Source of the DNA: Nocardia niigatensis NBRC 100131
GTDB lineage: Bacteria; Actinomycetota; Actinomycetes; Mycobacteriales; Mycobacteriaceae
DNA length: 64,000 nt
Reading direction: 5' to 3'
Assembly (NCBI RefSeq): GCF_000308655.1
Contig: NZ_BAGC01000109.1
Location: forward strand, 1 to 64,000
The number at the start of each line of letters is the position of its first letter. The stretch's first letter is position 1. The notes under the pieces are model-generated. The model did no database searches. It saw only the letters and a program-made list of their open reading frames with translations, and was not told the origin of the DNA. Positions 35,215 to 44,846 of the stretch are shown here, piece by piece. Made by a program: the position numbers and the translations under genes.

Positions 35215-35538
35215 CTACCTCATTGGAGGTCGTGATCGACCAGCTGTGACAGTCATTATATTGGAATCTAAATTAAATTCTAGTCCTGATCGATCGGAAT
35301 CGGTCAGGCATACCGCCACAGGTCGCGGCACGGCAACGGCCGCAGCCCTCGGCGCATTTCGGTCCACCAGCACGCGATAGCCGCGCGTGATCATCGCCTC
35401 GGCAAAGTGGCCGGCCTCCGCGGCCGTGGTCGCATACTCGAGCCGCATCTCCCCCGCCGTGCAGTCGAACCGGATCTCGACGCGACGGAGTTGCTGGCGC
35501 ACCAGACGCACCGTCGATGCTCGACGTCCATTGCGCAT
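35215..35538 (-). CDS. Small hypothetical protein
   Basis: 107 residues. Not recognised. Support comes from a strong ribosome site (AGGAGGT, 8 bp before the ATG at 35538) and a position between the ferredoxin reductase and SDR genes on the same strand. The N-terminal half is basic then shows alternating polar/hydrophobic residues (V-E-I-R-F-D-C, M-R-L-E-Y) that could form a small alpha-beta domain. The last 15-20 codons run through the AT-rich operator-like site at 35262-35277, so the true end or the reality of the gene is open. Confidence 0.5.
   Translation of the reverse strand: MRNGRRASTVRLVRQQLRRVEIRFDCTAGEMRLEYATTAAEAGHFAEAMITRGYRVLVDRNAPRAAAVAVPRPVAVCLTDSDRSGLEFNLDSNIMTVTAGRSRPPMR
35262..35277 (+). 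promoter_or_regulatory. Candidate operator before the SDR gene
   Basis: TGGAATCTAAATTAAA, 12 of 16 matches to the consensus, 55 bp upstream of the SDR start and inside the 3' end of the small upstream frame. Confidence 0.4.
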
Positions 35539-35599
35539 CCCGCTGACCTCCTACTACGCCAGGGGCGCCTGCGGCAGGCCACGCGGCGTCCGACTCGGG

Positions 35600-36838
35600 T
35601 CATGAACCCGCAACCGGTGCGGCGGCACGGGCGGCGGCGAAGGCGAGGGCTTCCTCCCAGCTCGCCTTCTTCGTCAGCAGGCCACGGTATTTCATGATGA
35701 CGTTCTGAGCGTTCAGGGTGAGCGCTCCGGCGAGCCGGTCGCCCTCGCGGTACAGCGCAACCCAGCGTCCGCCAGAGTCCGGGTCACCCTCCACGACCTT
35801 GATCTCGTCGGCGGTCGGCACGCCCACGAACTGAATCCGGCTGTCGTACCAGTCGGACCAGAAGTACGGCACGGTCTGATAGGGCTTGGCGGATTCGGGG
35901 TCCAAAGCGTTGCGCGCTGCGAGCGCACCCTGCTCGGCCGCGCTCGTCCAGTGTTCGAGCCGCATCAGGCGGTCGAAGAGCGGGTTGTGCCACCGCGCGA
36001 CGTCACCCGCGGCGTACACACCGTCGACTCCGGTCCACAGCGTCTCGTCGCAGACCACGCCATTGTCCAGGTGGAGTCCAGAGCCCTCGAGCCAGCCGGT
36101 CGCCGGAATCGCACCGATGCCCACGACGACCAGATCCGCTTCGATGGCCGTGCCGTCACTCAGCCGTACGCGCTCGACGCAGCCCTCGCCTTCCAGACCC
36201 GTCACACCGATACCGCAGCGCAGCGGGGTGCCGTTCCGCTCGTGCAGGGCCGCACAGGCCTCGCCCATCCGCTCGCCCACCGCCCGGACCAGCGGAGTCG
36301 GCAGCGCCTCGAGAATCGTGACGTCCAGGCCGCGCTTGCGCGCACCGGCGGCCACCTCCGAACCGATGAATCCCGCACCGACAACGACCGTGCGCGCACC
36401 GGCATCCAGGGCCCGCCGGATCGCGATCGCGTCATCGAGGGTCCGCAGCGCATGGACGCCGCTCAAGCCCTCCGCGCCGGGCAGCATCCGCGCGTCGGCA
36501 CCGGTCGCGATCACGAGCGCATCGTAGGAGACGGCGCGGTCGCCGATCAGGACCCGCTTGCCTTCGGTATCCAAACCCGTTGCCGGCGCACCGAGTACGA
36601 GCTCGACGCCGAGTTCGCCACGCAGGACATCTTCGTCGCGGAAGACGGTCGACGCGGGCCCCTCACCGTCGGGCAGTTGCTCCAAGTACGCCTTCGACAG
36701 CGGCGGACGGTCGTAGGGCAGATGCGCTTCGGCCCCGATGAGGGTGATGCCGCCCCCGAAACCCGCTTTGCGGGCGGCTTCCACCGCCCGCAGCCCGGCG
36801 AGGGACGCTCCGACTACGACGAGGTTTTCCTGGGACAC
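35600..36838 (-). CDS. NAD(P)H-ferredoxin reductase (rhodocoxin/putidaredoxin reductase type)
   Basis: 412 residues. Two dinucleotide sites: V-V-V-G-A-S-L-A-G near residue 7 for FAD and V-V-V-G-A-G-F-I-G-S-E near 150 for NAD(P)H. Y-D-R-P-P-L-S-K and Y-A-A-G-D-V-A are family hallmarks. Transfers electrons from NAD(P)H to a ferredoxin, here plausibly the 3Fe-4S ferredoxin at 19019 and through it the P450 or the Rieske oxygenase. An operator-like palindrome is 27 bp upstream. Confidence 0.93.
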   Translation of the reverse strand: MSQENLVVVGASLAGLRAVEAARKAGFGGGITLIGAEAHLPYDRPPLSKAYLEQLPDGEGPASTVFRDEDVLRGELGVELVLGAPATGLDTEGKRVLIGDRAVSYDALVIATGADARMLPGAEGLSGVHALRTLDDAIAIRRALDAGARTVVVGAGFIGSEVAAGARKRGLDVTILEALPTPLVRAVGERMGEACAALHERNGTPLRCGIGVTGLEGEGCVERVRLSDGTAIEADLVVVGIGAIPATGWLEGSGLHLDNGVVCDETLWTGVDGVYAAGDVARWHNPLFDRLMRLEHWTSAAEQGALAARNALDPESAKPYQTVPYFWSDWYDSRIQFVGVPTADEIKVVEGDPDSGGRWVALYREGDRLAGALTLNAQNVIMKYRGLLTKKASWEEALAFAAARAAAPVAGS

Positions 36839-36864
36839 TCGGTCACCTTCCCGCTCGATACGAC

Positions 36865-36880
36865 TTTAATCGAGATTAAA
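36865..36880 (+). promoter_or_regulatory. Candidate operator TTTAATCGAGATTAAA
   Basis: 13 of 16 matches to the consensus; the arms TTTAATC and GATTAAA are exact complements. It lies 27 bp before the ferredoxin reductase start and 123 bp before the divergent pknK-like gene. Confidence 0.55.
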
Positions 36881-37002
36881 TTAGATTATGAGCGCCAGTC
36901 AACCGGTAAACCGCAGTCCGAGGCCCCGCGTCGGCGACTGCTACCCGGTTGCCCACGGTCGTATCCTTGATCCACCAACGAAGACCGTGTCAAGGACGAT
37001 TC

Positions 37003-40000
37003 ATGAGCACCGTCGACGATCCGGCGAGCACCCAGCGGCGCCCGGCACTCGGAATCGAAGCGGAATTGGACGCCGAAGGGTTCGAAGGCGCCGAGTTGAT
37101 CGGTCGTGGCGGATTCGGCACCGTGTATCGCTGCCTGGAGCGGGCACTGGACCGGCAGGTTGCCATCAAGGTCCTCCGAGTCGGCCCACGCCCGGGCGAT
37201 ATCGACCGATTCCTGCGTGAACAGCGCACTCTCGGTAAGCTGTCCGGGCATCCCAATATCGTCACGGTCCTGCATGCCGACGTCACCGCGACCGGTCGGC
37301 CGTTTCTCGTGATGCCGTACCACTCACGCGGATCGCTGGCCGAGATTCTCCGAACCCGCGGACCACTCCCCCTCACGGACGGACTCCGACTGGGCGTCAA
37401 GCTCGCGGGCGCACTGGAGACGGCACACCGCAACGGGATACTGCACCGTGACGTCAAGCCCGGAAACGTCCTCGTCACCGACTACGGGGAACCCCAGCTG
37501 TGCGACTTCGGCATCGCCCACGTCACCGGCGGATTCGAAACCGGCACCGGCGAAGTGACCGGCTCCCCTGCCTTCACCGCGCCGGAAGTGCTGTCGGGGA
37601 GAACATCGACGGTGCAATCCGACATCTACAGCCTGGGCGCCACTCTGTTCACCGCGCTCACCTGCCACGCGGCCTTCGAACGGCTCGAGGGCGAAGACCT
37701 GGTGGCGCAGTTCGTGCGGATCGGACGGGAAGGCCCGCCGAGGGCACCCGAGATTCCGGACGAGGCGGCCGTGCTCATCTCCGCGGCGATGGCCCCGCGT
37801 CCCGAGGACAGGCCGAGCTCGGCACGTGAGTTCGGTGAGTCCCTGCGAGAGCTTCAGCGCCGCTACGGATTACCGGTCGACGACATGGGCCTGCCCGAGA
37901 GCGGCAATGGCTCGGCGCTGCCGTCGACTGCTACCGCCACCCTGGACCCGGTGTCGCGCCGGTATCACCGCAGCATCTCGTTCCCGACGCCGGCGACCCG
38001 GTTCCGCCCACCACACCCCCCTGACATCCTGGTGCGCCGGCCACGGCTGGTCGAGCTCGCCGAGCTGCACGCCCGTAAGCGGCTGACCCTCATCCATGCT
38101 GCGGCTGGCTTCGGAAAGAGCAGTGTCGCAACCCAATTGGCGGAACAACTGCATTATGACGGGGTTCGGGTCGCGTGGTTGGCGGCCGACGTGGACGACG
38201 ACAATCCCGTCATTTTCTGCGCACATCTGCTCGAAGCACTGGGCCGGGCCGACCCGGGCCTGGGGGCCGAACTGCGGCTCGTCCTCGAAGAAGCCGGTAC
38301 GGGCGCGGAGCGGTTCGTGCTCGGTTCCCTGATCAATGAAATCCACGAGCGGAAACAGCAGATGGCCATCGTCGTCGAGGACTGGCATCTGGTGACCAGC
38401 GATACGACCCGCTCCGCATTGCGGTTCCTGCCCGACAAGGGCTGCCACCACCTGCAATGGATCATGACGAGCCGCACCAGGTCCGGACTTCCGCTCGGCA
38501 CCCTGCGCGTGCGTGGCGAGCTGGTCGAAATCGACTCCGCCGCACTGCGTTTCAGCGAAGAGGAGGCACACGCACTCCTGCAGCACTACGACGACGTGGA
38601 GATCGGTTCCGAGGACGCGGCGCGCATCTCGGCCGCCACCGAAGGCTGGGTCGCCGGCCTACAGCTGGCCGGGCTGTCCCTGCGTCACGGGACCACTCCC
38701 GACACGCTGCTCACCGAGCTCTCCGGCCGTCATCACGCCATCGGCGAGTTCCTCACCGAGAACGTACTCGACACGCTCGATCCGCGACTCGTGGAGTTCA
38801 TGATGGCCACCTCGATCACCCGGCGCGTTTGCGGCAGTCTCACGAATGCGCTGACCGGCGGCGACCGTGGTCAGGCGCTGCTCGAAGACATCGAGGAGCG
38901 CGACCTGTTCCTGCGGCGGGTGGACGAGGACGGCCGGTGGTTCCGGTACTACCGCCTGTACGCCGACTTTCTGCGGCAGCGGCTGGAACGCGATCAGCCC
39001 CAGCGCATTCCGGTCCTGCACCGGGCGGCCGCCGGCTGGTTCGCCGAACATGAGATGGTCAGCGACGCCGTGACCCACGCCCTGGCCGCAGGCGCTGACG
39101 AGTGGGCCGCCGAACTGGTCGAGAACGCCGGAATCGCACTGCTCGAGCAGGGGCAGATGGCCCGTTTGCTCGCACTCACCGAGGAGCTGCCCACCGGAGC
39201 GGCCGCCACACGCCCGCGCCTACAGCTCGTGATCGCCCTGGCCAACCTCACCCTGCGCAAAGCGGCGGCCGCGCGCGCTGCCTTGGATCGCCTCCACGCC
39301 ATAGCGGATGCCCCGGGGTACGACCCGGCCGTCGCCACGGACCTGCGTGCGCACGGACGGTTGATCGAGGCGGTCGCGGCGGTACTCGCCGATCGAACCG
39401 AGGGGGTTGCCGAACTGATCGCTCCCGCCCTGACGCATCCGGAAGCCTTCGAGCCGTGGTATCCGGCCGGAGCCGCGGTCGCCGAGGCGTTCCTCGCGCT
39501 CACCCGCTCGGATTACGCAGCGGCCCGAGCCTGTCGAGAACGCGCAGCCGGATACCTCGAGAACGCGAAGGGACCGTTCACCGAAACCTACGCGTACTGT
39601 CTCAGCGGCATTGCGGCGCACGAACAGCTTGACCTCGACGCCGCCGACTACTACCTGCACAAGGCCTACCAGGTCGCGATGCGCGGACGTTCGACCCCCC
39701 GGTATGGCAGCCCGGCTGGCCGGGGCGCTGCTCGGCGACCTCCTGTACGAGCGCGATGAACTCGACGAAGCCGAAAGACTCCTCGATGCGGCCTTCGAAC
39801 CTGCGCCGACGGCAGGGTCGGTCGACTTCATGATCGCCGTCTACGTCACCGGAGCGAAAGCCAAAGCAGCGCGGCACAACCTGACCGAGGCTCGAGCACG
39901 GCTCGACGCCGGTTCGCGGCTGGCCCACGATCAGTCGTTCCCGCGGCTGGCAGCCGCCATCGTGAGTGAGCGAATCCGACTGGGACTGGAGGACACCACG

Positions 40001-40369
40001 GAAGCGGACGCTGCTACAACTGTCTCAGTGTCGGCGGACGGGGAACAGTCCGGAACAGCAGCGCTCACTCGTGACATCGTCCGCGCCAATGCAATCCGGC
40101 GGGCCCTGATCGCGCCCGATGCCGGAGCGCCGCCTGTCACCGAGGCCAGATCCTTGGTCGAATCGCTGGCCGAACGGGGCCGTCAGCACGCGCTGATCAC
40201 CGCGGAAGTTCTGCTCGCCAAGTGCCTATGGGCGGCCGGGCAGCACGACTCGGCCCAACAGTTGCTGTCCCGCAACGCAACTCGTTGCACCGAGCTCGGA
40301 ATCCTGCGGTTGATTCGAGACGAGGACGTGTCGCCGATACTCCCGGCGATCCAGTCCGCGCCGCATTGA
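37003..40369 (+). pseudogene. pknK: PknK-type Ser/Thr kinase-ATPase, split by a one-base frameshift
   Basis: Reading from ATG 37003 (AAGGA upstream), the kinase domain has glycine loop G-R-G-G-F-G (34-39), Lys56, H-R-D (148-150), D-F-G (168-170) and A-P-E (193-195). An ATPase domain with A-A-G-F-G-K-S-S near 366-373 and a MalT-like helical region follow. The frame ends at 39759, but removing one C from the six-C run at 39695-39700 continues without a break (R-S-T-P-G-M-A-A-R-L-A-G) to 40369. The restored length of about 1121 residues is close to mycobacterial PknK (1110). Either a real inactivating mutation or a sequence error. If real, only the kinase/ATPase part would be made, with the C-terminal repeat region lost. 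Confidence 0.8.
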
Positions 40370-40618
40370 TGTCCTGGTGAGCTCACGCGGTGCGCGGCAG
40401 TTAGCCCGTCCGTTGTCCTGTTTCCAACAGCCGCTGGGCAACTCGGGCACGCGACTCGCGAGCCGGCCGTGGAAGCCGGCCACCGCATCGAAGGTCTCGA
40501 CACCATGGACGCGAGTTGTCTGCATGCACGACAGGTCGTCCATGCCCGGCGGGGCGACCAGACCTCCACTTGCGTTCGAGGCCGCGGAGCGTCAGCGGCC
40601 TGTCCTAGACTCTCCCTG
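40370..40618. other. Gap between pknK-like and EthR-like genes
   Basis: 249 bp with ordinary GC content. No gene, operator-like 16-mer or strong hairpin was seen. A TAGACT box at 40606-40611 lies 7 bp before the GTG at 40619 and could be the -10 element of a leaderless transcript. Confidence 0.4.
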
Positions 40619-41275
40619 GTGACGAGGTTGTCGAATCGAAGTTCGAAAGATGCGCCTGCACCCGCGGCAGTGAGCGGCAAGGGACGTCGGCGCCGCACCG
40701 ACGTGCTGAACGCGTTGACCGAACTGCTGCAGTCACATCGCCTGGCCGATATCGAGGTGCAGGACATCGCGCGCCAGACGGGTATCAGCCGTTCCAACTT
40801 CTACTTCTATTTCCCGACGAAAGGCGCAGCGGTCGCCGCGCTCATCGCAGATATCCGGCACAACCTTCGAGCCGTCGCGGTGGACTGGTACAGCCGGGAC
40901 GATCTGCCCGATGACGAGCGGATCCGCCGCGGCATGCGCGCCACGGTCGAGTACTGGCGAGCCCACGCGCGACTGATCGCGGCGATGTTCGAAGCGGTTC
41001 GAGAAGATCCCGAGGTTCGCCAGGTCTGGCAGGAGACGATCGATGAGCTCATCGCGGGTGCGAGCGAACGTATCGCGCGCGATGACAACACATACCCGGA
41101 CCTCCAGCCCGCAGCACTGGCCGCGGTTCTGGTCGATATGACAGCACGAGCCATGGAACGTGACGTCACCGCCATCGTCGACTGCGGTAGACCGCTTCCC
41201 GAGATCGAAGCAGCGTTGGTCCACGTGTGGCTGTCCAGCACCACGCCCACCGAGAAAAATTCGACGCGCGTCTAA
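40619..41275 (+). CDS. EthR-like TetR-family regulator
   Basis: 218 residues from a GTG at 40619. An ATG 50 codons upstream would add a low-complexity, unlikely N-terminus. Helix-turn-helix about 25-70 with A-D-I-E-V-Q-D-I-A and S-R-S-N-F-Y-F-Y-F-P-T-K; the C-terminal end A-L-V-H-V-W-L-S resembles EthR, which represses a Baeyer-Villiger monooxygenase in mycobacteria. Its target here is unknown; the phosphotransferase gene 71 bp downstream is a candidate. Confidence 0.85.
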   Translation: MTRLSNRSSKDAPAPAAVSGKGRRRRTDVLNALTELLQSHRLADIEVQDIARQTGISRSNFYFYFPTKGAAVAALIADIRHNLRAVAVDWYSRDDLPDDERIRRGMRATVEYWRAHARLIAAMFEAVREDPEVRQVWQETIDELIAGASERIARDDNTYPDLQPAALAAVLVDMTARAMERDVTAIVDCGRPLPEIEAALVHVWLSSTTPTEKNSTRV

Positions 41276-41346
41276 TTTTTTCTATACAAGAGTAAAAACT
41301 GTCGCTACGCTTCGTGTAACCCCCAACACGAACGTGAGGTACCCCG

Positions 41347-42492
41347 ATGCGCGCCACACTCTCTGCGACCAAAGACATCCTCCTCGGCCTCTCCCCATGG
41401 GTACCGAACCAGAACGGCTACGGACTCGATTCGCTGACGCCCCAGGAGCTGACGGCCGCGCTGGCAAACGACACGCCCGGGGCGAAGATCGAATCCCTGC
41501 GGGTCGAGATCGACTCGCGCGGTACAACCGACCGGGCACGATTGCACCTGACCTGGAACGAAGCCGGCCGCCGCGCCGGGTTGCCCGCATCCGCGTTCGC
41601 GAAGGGCACCTCGACCAAGCCGGTCTCGCGCATCATCGTCTCCGGATTCGGCTGCCACACTTATGAATCGCGCTTCTTTACTCAGATTCAGCCGAGCCTG
41701 TCCGACCTGACCATCGCACCGTTCGTCAGCCGCGCCGGAATCGGCGGGCGCTACGTGATCGCCTTCGAGGACCTCGCACTGCGCGGCGATGTCACCTTCT
41801 ACAACGCCGACGACGAGGCGACCAAGGAGCACGCCGAGGGCGTCATCGACCTGCTCGCCACCCTGCACGGCCGCTTCTGGCGGTCCCCGCGGTTCCAGAC
41901 CGACCTCTCCTGGCTCGAAACCTATTCCCGCAGGCCGGGTTACCCGTTCATGCAGCGTTTCTTCAGCTGGAGCGAGAACCGGTTCATGAAGCAGGACCGG
42001 GTTGTGCCCGATCCCGTCCGGCGCCTCACCAAGAACTACGTACAGAACCAGCCGGCGCTCGTGAAGGTCTGGGAATCGATGCCACAGACCCTCTGCCACG
42101 GCGACTGCCACCTCGGCAACACCTTCTCCAACCCCGATGGCACCGCCGGCATCTACGACTGGCAGGTCTTCCACAAGATGAACGGCCTGCGCGACTTCGC
42201 GTACTTCATGATGCACTCCATCCCGACCGAATTGCGCCGCGCGGAGGAACATAACCTGCTCCGGCGCTATCTCCACGGCCTGGCCGAGGCGGGCGCGGGC
42301 AGCGAGGCACCGAGCTTCGACGAGGCCTTCGACACCTACCGTCTCCTCACCGTCGACGGCTGGATCGCGATCGTCTTCACCCTGGCGGCCGGTGGCATGC
42401 AGCCTGACGATCGCATGGAGGTCACTGCGAAGCGCGCCATCAACAGCCTCCTGGACCTCGATGTCGAGCGGGCCCTCGCGGCCGCCCTATAA
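41347..42492 (+). CDS. Kinase-like phosphotransferase (APH/ecdysteroid-kinase-like)
   Basis: 381 residues. Brenner-type catalytic loop L-C-H-G-D-C-H-L-G-N (near 254-263) and metal-binding I-Y-D-W-Q about 15 residues later are intact; N-terminal lobe with F-A-K-G-T. GAGGT precedes the ATG. Such proteins phosphorylate small molecules, and several sit in lipid or steroid gene clusters of actinobacteria with unknown substrate. AT-rich DNA (41271-41300) upstream is not a good match to the 16-mer. Confidence 0.85.
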   Translation: MRATLSATKDILLGLSPWVPNQNGYGLDSLTPQELTAALANDTPGAKIESLRVEIDSRGTTDRARLHLTWNEAGRRAGLPASAFAKGTSTKPVSRIIVSGFGCHTYESRFFTQIQPSLSDLTIAPFVSRAGIGGRYVIAFEDLALRGDVTFYNADDEATKEHAEGVIDLLATLHGRFWRSPRFQTDLSWLETYSRRPGYPFMQRFFSWSENRFMKQDRVVPDPVRRLTKNYVQNQPALVKVWESMPQTLCHGDCHLGNTFSNPDGTAGIYDWQVFHKMNGLRDFAYFMMHSIPTELRRAEEHNLLRRYLHGLAEAGAGSEAPSFDEAFDTYRLLTVDGWIAIVFTLAAGGMQPDDRMEVTAKRAINSLLDLDVERALAAAL

Positions 42493-42509
42493 CAGCTCAC
42501 TTCACTGTC

Positions 42510-42537
42510 GGCCTACCCAGGTTCGGGCGGGTAGACC
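42510..42537. terminator. Possible weak terminator
   Basis: CTACCC/GGGTAG arms extended past one mismatch by two pairs, 10-base loop, 18 bp after the phosphotransferase stop. No T-run. Confidence 0.35.
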
Positions 42538-42580
42538 ACTCGCGGCCGCCGTCCGGAGTAGGGTTGACGCCTTCGAATAA

Positions 42581-42596
42581 ATTAATCTAACTTTGA
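42581..42596 (+). promoter_or_regulatory. Candidate operator before the membrane protein
   Basis: ATTAATCTAACTTTGA, 11 of 16 matches, closely related to the site at 11038-11053; 85 bp upstream of the start at 42682. Confidence 0.4.
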
Positions 42597-42681
42597 TTTA
42601 AGTCACATTGGTTGGGATGCAGACGAGAAGAATCCATCTGTGAGCTGCCCCAAGGCCAACCCCTCGCCTTCAGGAGACCCG

Positions 42682-43413
42682 ATGCTCACCGATACGAAGA
42701 AACGCATCCTCGACGCGTGTTCGATTACCGGACTGGTGACCCTGCTCGCCAGCCTGGTCGGTTGGCTGATCGCCGACGTGCTCCCGCTGCCACTCGGGCC
42801 GTCGCACAGCACCCAACGCGTAGTCGACTTCTACTCCGACGGCGGCACTCTGCGGATGACCGGCTTCGTGATCGCCCAGCTCGGAATCGCATTCACGATT
42901 CCGCTGGTCGCCGTGATCACGATCCATCTGCTCCGGGTGGAGGGCCGAATTCCCATTCTGGCGTTCGTGCAGATGGTCGCGGGCACCGTGGCGGCGATAC
43001 TGCTCATTATTCCGATGATGCTGTTCGCGATCATCGCGTTCCGCCCCAACGCCCTCGAACCGTCGACGATCCGCTTCCTGAACGATATGGCCTGGTTGTT
43101 GTTTCTCACGCCGATCGTGCCGTTCATGATTCAGAACATCTCCATCGGTGTCTGCGTACTCACCAACGAGCAGACGGTCTTCCCCCGGTGGGTCGGCTAC
43201 GCCAACTTCTGGATCGCGCTCTCGTTCGTCCCGGATATCCTGGCCTACTTCTTCTTCTCGGGTCCGCTCGCTTGGAACGGCGTCCTCATCTTCTGGCTGG
43301 CTCTGACGACATACGCCATCTTCCTGGTGATGATGTCGGTGATGACGATGCGCGCCAATCGCCAATTGGCTGCTCCTTCGGCGGCCCCCGTCCCCGATAC
43401 GGCCCAGGTATGA
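42682..43413 (+). CDS. Membrane protein, paralog of the mce-linked membrane protein
   Basis: 243 residues from the ATG at 42682 (AGGAGA upstream). About six or seven hydrophobic helices (roughly 10-33, 60-80, 90-118, 125-155, 165-185, 200-225). It shares layout and short matches with the protein at 340-1077: an -D-AW- segment before helix 5, F-P-R-W-V-G-Y versus F-P-A-W-L-G-W, and a final helix ending in a basic stretch. No catalytic motif. The stop overlaps the ATG of the next (broken) gene, so they were probably coupled. Confidence 0.78.
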   Translation: MLTDTKKRILDACSITGLVTLLASLVGWLIADVLPLPLGPSHSTQRVVDFYSDGGTLRMTGFVIAQLGIAFTIPLVAVITIHLLRVEGRIPILAFVQMVAGTVAAILLIIPMMLFAIIAFRPNALEPSTIRFLNDMAWLLFLTPIVPFMIQNISIGVCVLTNEQTVFPRWVGYANFWIALSFVPDILAYFFFSGPLAWNGVLIFWLALTTYAIFLVMMSVMTMRANRQLAAPSAAPVPDTAQV

Positions 43414-44812
43414 CATTCTCCCAGACTCCCCGGACCGACCACTGGTCCACGCTTTCCGATCCCTGGCCGCGCGCGTTCGAATGGATCGAGCGCACCATGG
43501 CCGGCGAAGTGGTTTCCTTTCGTCGGCAGGCTCATTGGCGACCCACCTGGTTCATCGACGTCTGCGCGGACGGGCAGCTACACCACGCCTACTTCCGTTG
43601 TCAGCGTGAAGAGAACCTCCCCCGGGTAGCAGGCTTTCCGTCGAACGCGAGTACCGCATCATGCGGGCGCTGCAGGACAACGGCGTGAAAGTCCCTCAGG
43701 TGTACGGATTCTGCCCGGATCCCGAAGGCATTCTCATGGCATCGATACCCGGCCGCGACAGATTCGGCGCTGAGGACCCGCACGAACTGCGTGACCGCGT
43801 GCTGATGGACTACATCGAGGAACTCGTCCGAGCCCATGCGATCGACCCGGCAACGTTCGAAAGTGCCGGGCTCTACCGCCCGAGCGCGCGCGAGAGATCG
43901 GTCTGATGGGATTCGAGCTGTCGGAGAAGTGGTATCGAACAGTCAAGCCCGGACCGGATCCGATCAACGAGTACATCGTCGGCTGGATTCACCGTAACGT
44001 CCCCAGCGGGCGCGATCGGCTCGTGTGGACGCACTTCGACGCCGGACAGTTCCTGCATCACGATGGCCGTATGACTGCACTGATGGATGTCGAATTCGCC
44101 TGTCTCGGTGATTCACTCGCCGACCTCGGCGCCATGCGGATGCGCGACACCGCTCAGCCGATCGGAGACCTCACGCAGGCCTACCATCATTACGCGCAGA
44201 TGACCGGCGGGCGGGTCGATCGCCACGTCGTCAATTTCCACGCAGTGCGCTTCGCGCTGCTGACGTCCTTGCTGTCGGTCGGGACCCGATCGGACCCGGT
44301 ACCGGAATTCGATCTGGCGCAATGGGAGTCCTGGTCGTTGCTGTCTCAGCGACTGTGCCTGGAGATCATTGCCGAGGAAATGGGAATCGAACTCGAGACC
44401 GAAGGGGACCTGCCGATCCCGGCACCGTCGCGCCGCCGACCATGGATCCTGTCATCCGAGCGAGTTCTCACCGACGTGCTGGCCGATCTGCCAGAGCAAG
44501 ATCATCTCTCGTATCGGCTCCGGATCGCACGTGATCTGACCGCCGCAACACTGCGCGCCGATGAAATCGCGCTCGAGGTGGAAGAGAGACCGCACCGACG
44601 AAGAGCTGCTGCTCGGCCACCGGCCATCCTCCTGGCAAGAAGCCGATCGGCTGCTGGAGTTGGCGATTCTCGAAACGGGCGAGGATCAGGAGGGCCGCCT
44701 GCTCCGCTTCCTTCACCGCCGGCTCCGACGCCAACAGATGATGCTCGATCCAGCGATGCGTGACGTCCGCGGATTCATAGTGCAACGTATCGACTGGGAT
44801 CGCGTCGGCTGA
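43410..44812 (+). pseudogene. Aminoglycoside-phosphotransferase-family gene with three frameshifts
   Basis: The coding trace begins at ATG 43410 and passes through three frames: 43410 to about 43620, about 43620-43895 (carrying S-V-E-R-E-Y-R-I-M-R-A-L), about 43890-44575 (R-E-I-G-L-M-G-F-E-L-S-E-K-W-Y-R and the catalytic region) and about 44575-44812 (D-R-T-D-E-E-L-L-L-G-H-R-P). The breaks lie at a C run near 43620, in the GC/GA repeat near 43885-43897, and in the GA repeat near 44583. The restored protein would have about 467 residues. The catalytic loop reads H-F-D-A-G-Q-F-L-H-H, without the usual Asn, so activity was doubtful even before decay. Confidence 0.75.
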
Positions 44813-44846
44813 TTCCGCAGCTGCCGCAACCGAAAGGAAGCCTTCC

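Noticed and set aside
40469..40618. Longer EthR-like protein from the ATG at 40469
   Set aside because: The 50 extra residues are low-complexity and without family support; the GTG at 40619 gives the expected EthR-like length.
41271..41300. AT-rich stretch before the phosphotransferase as a 16-mer copy
   Set aside because: No alignment beyond chance level to the consensus; probably an ordinary promoter.
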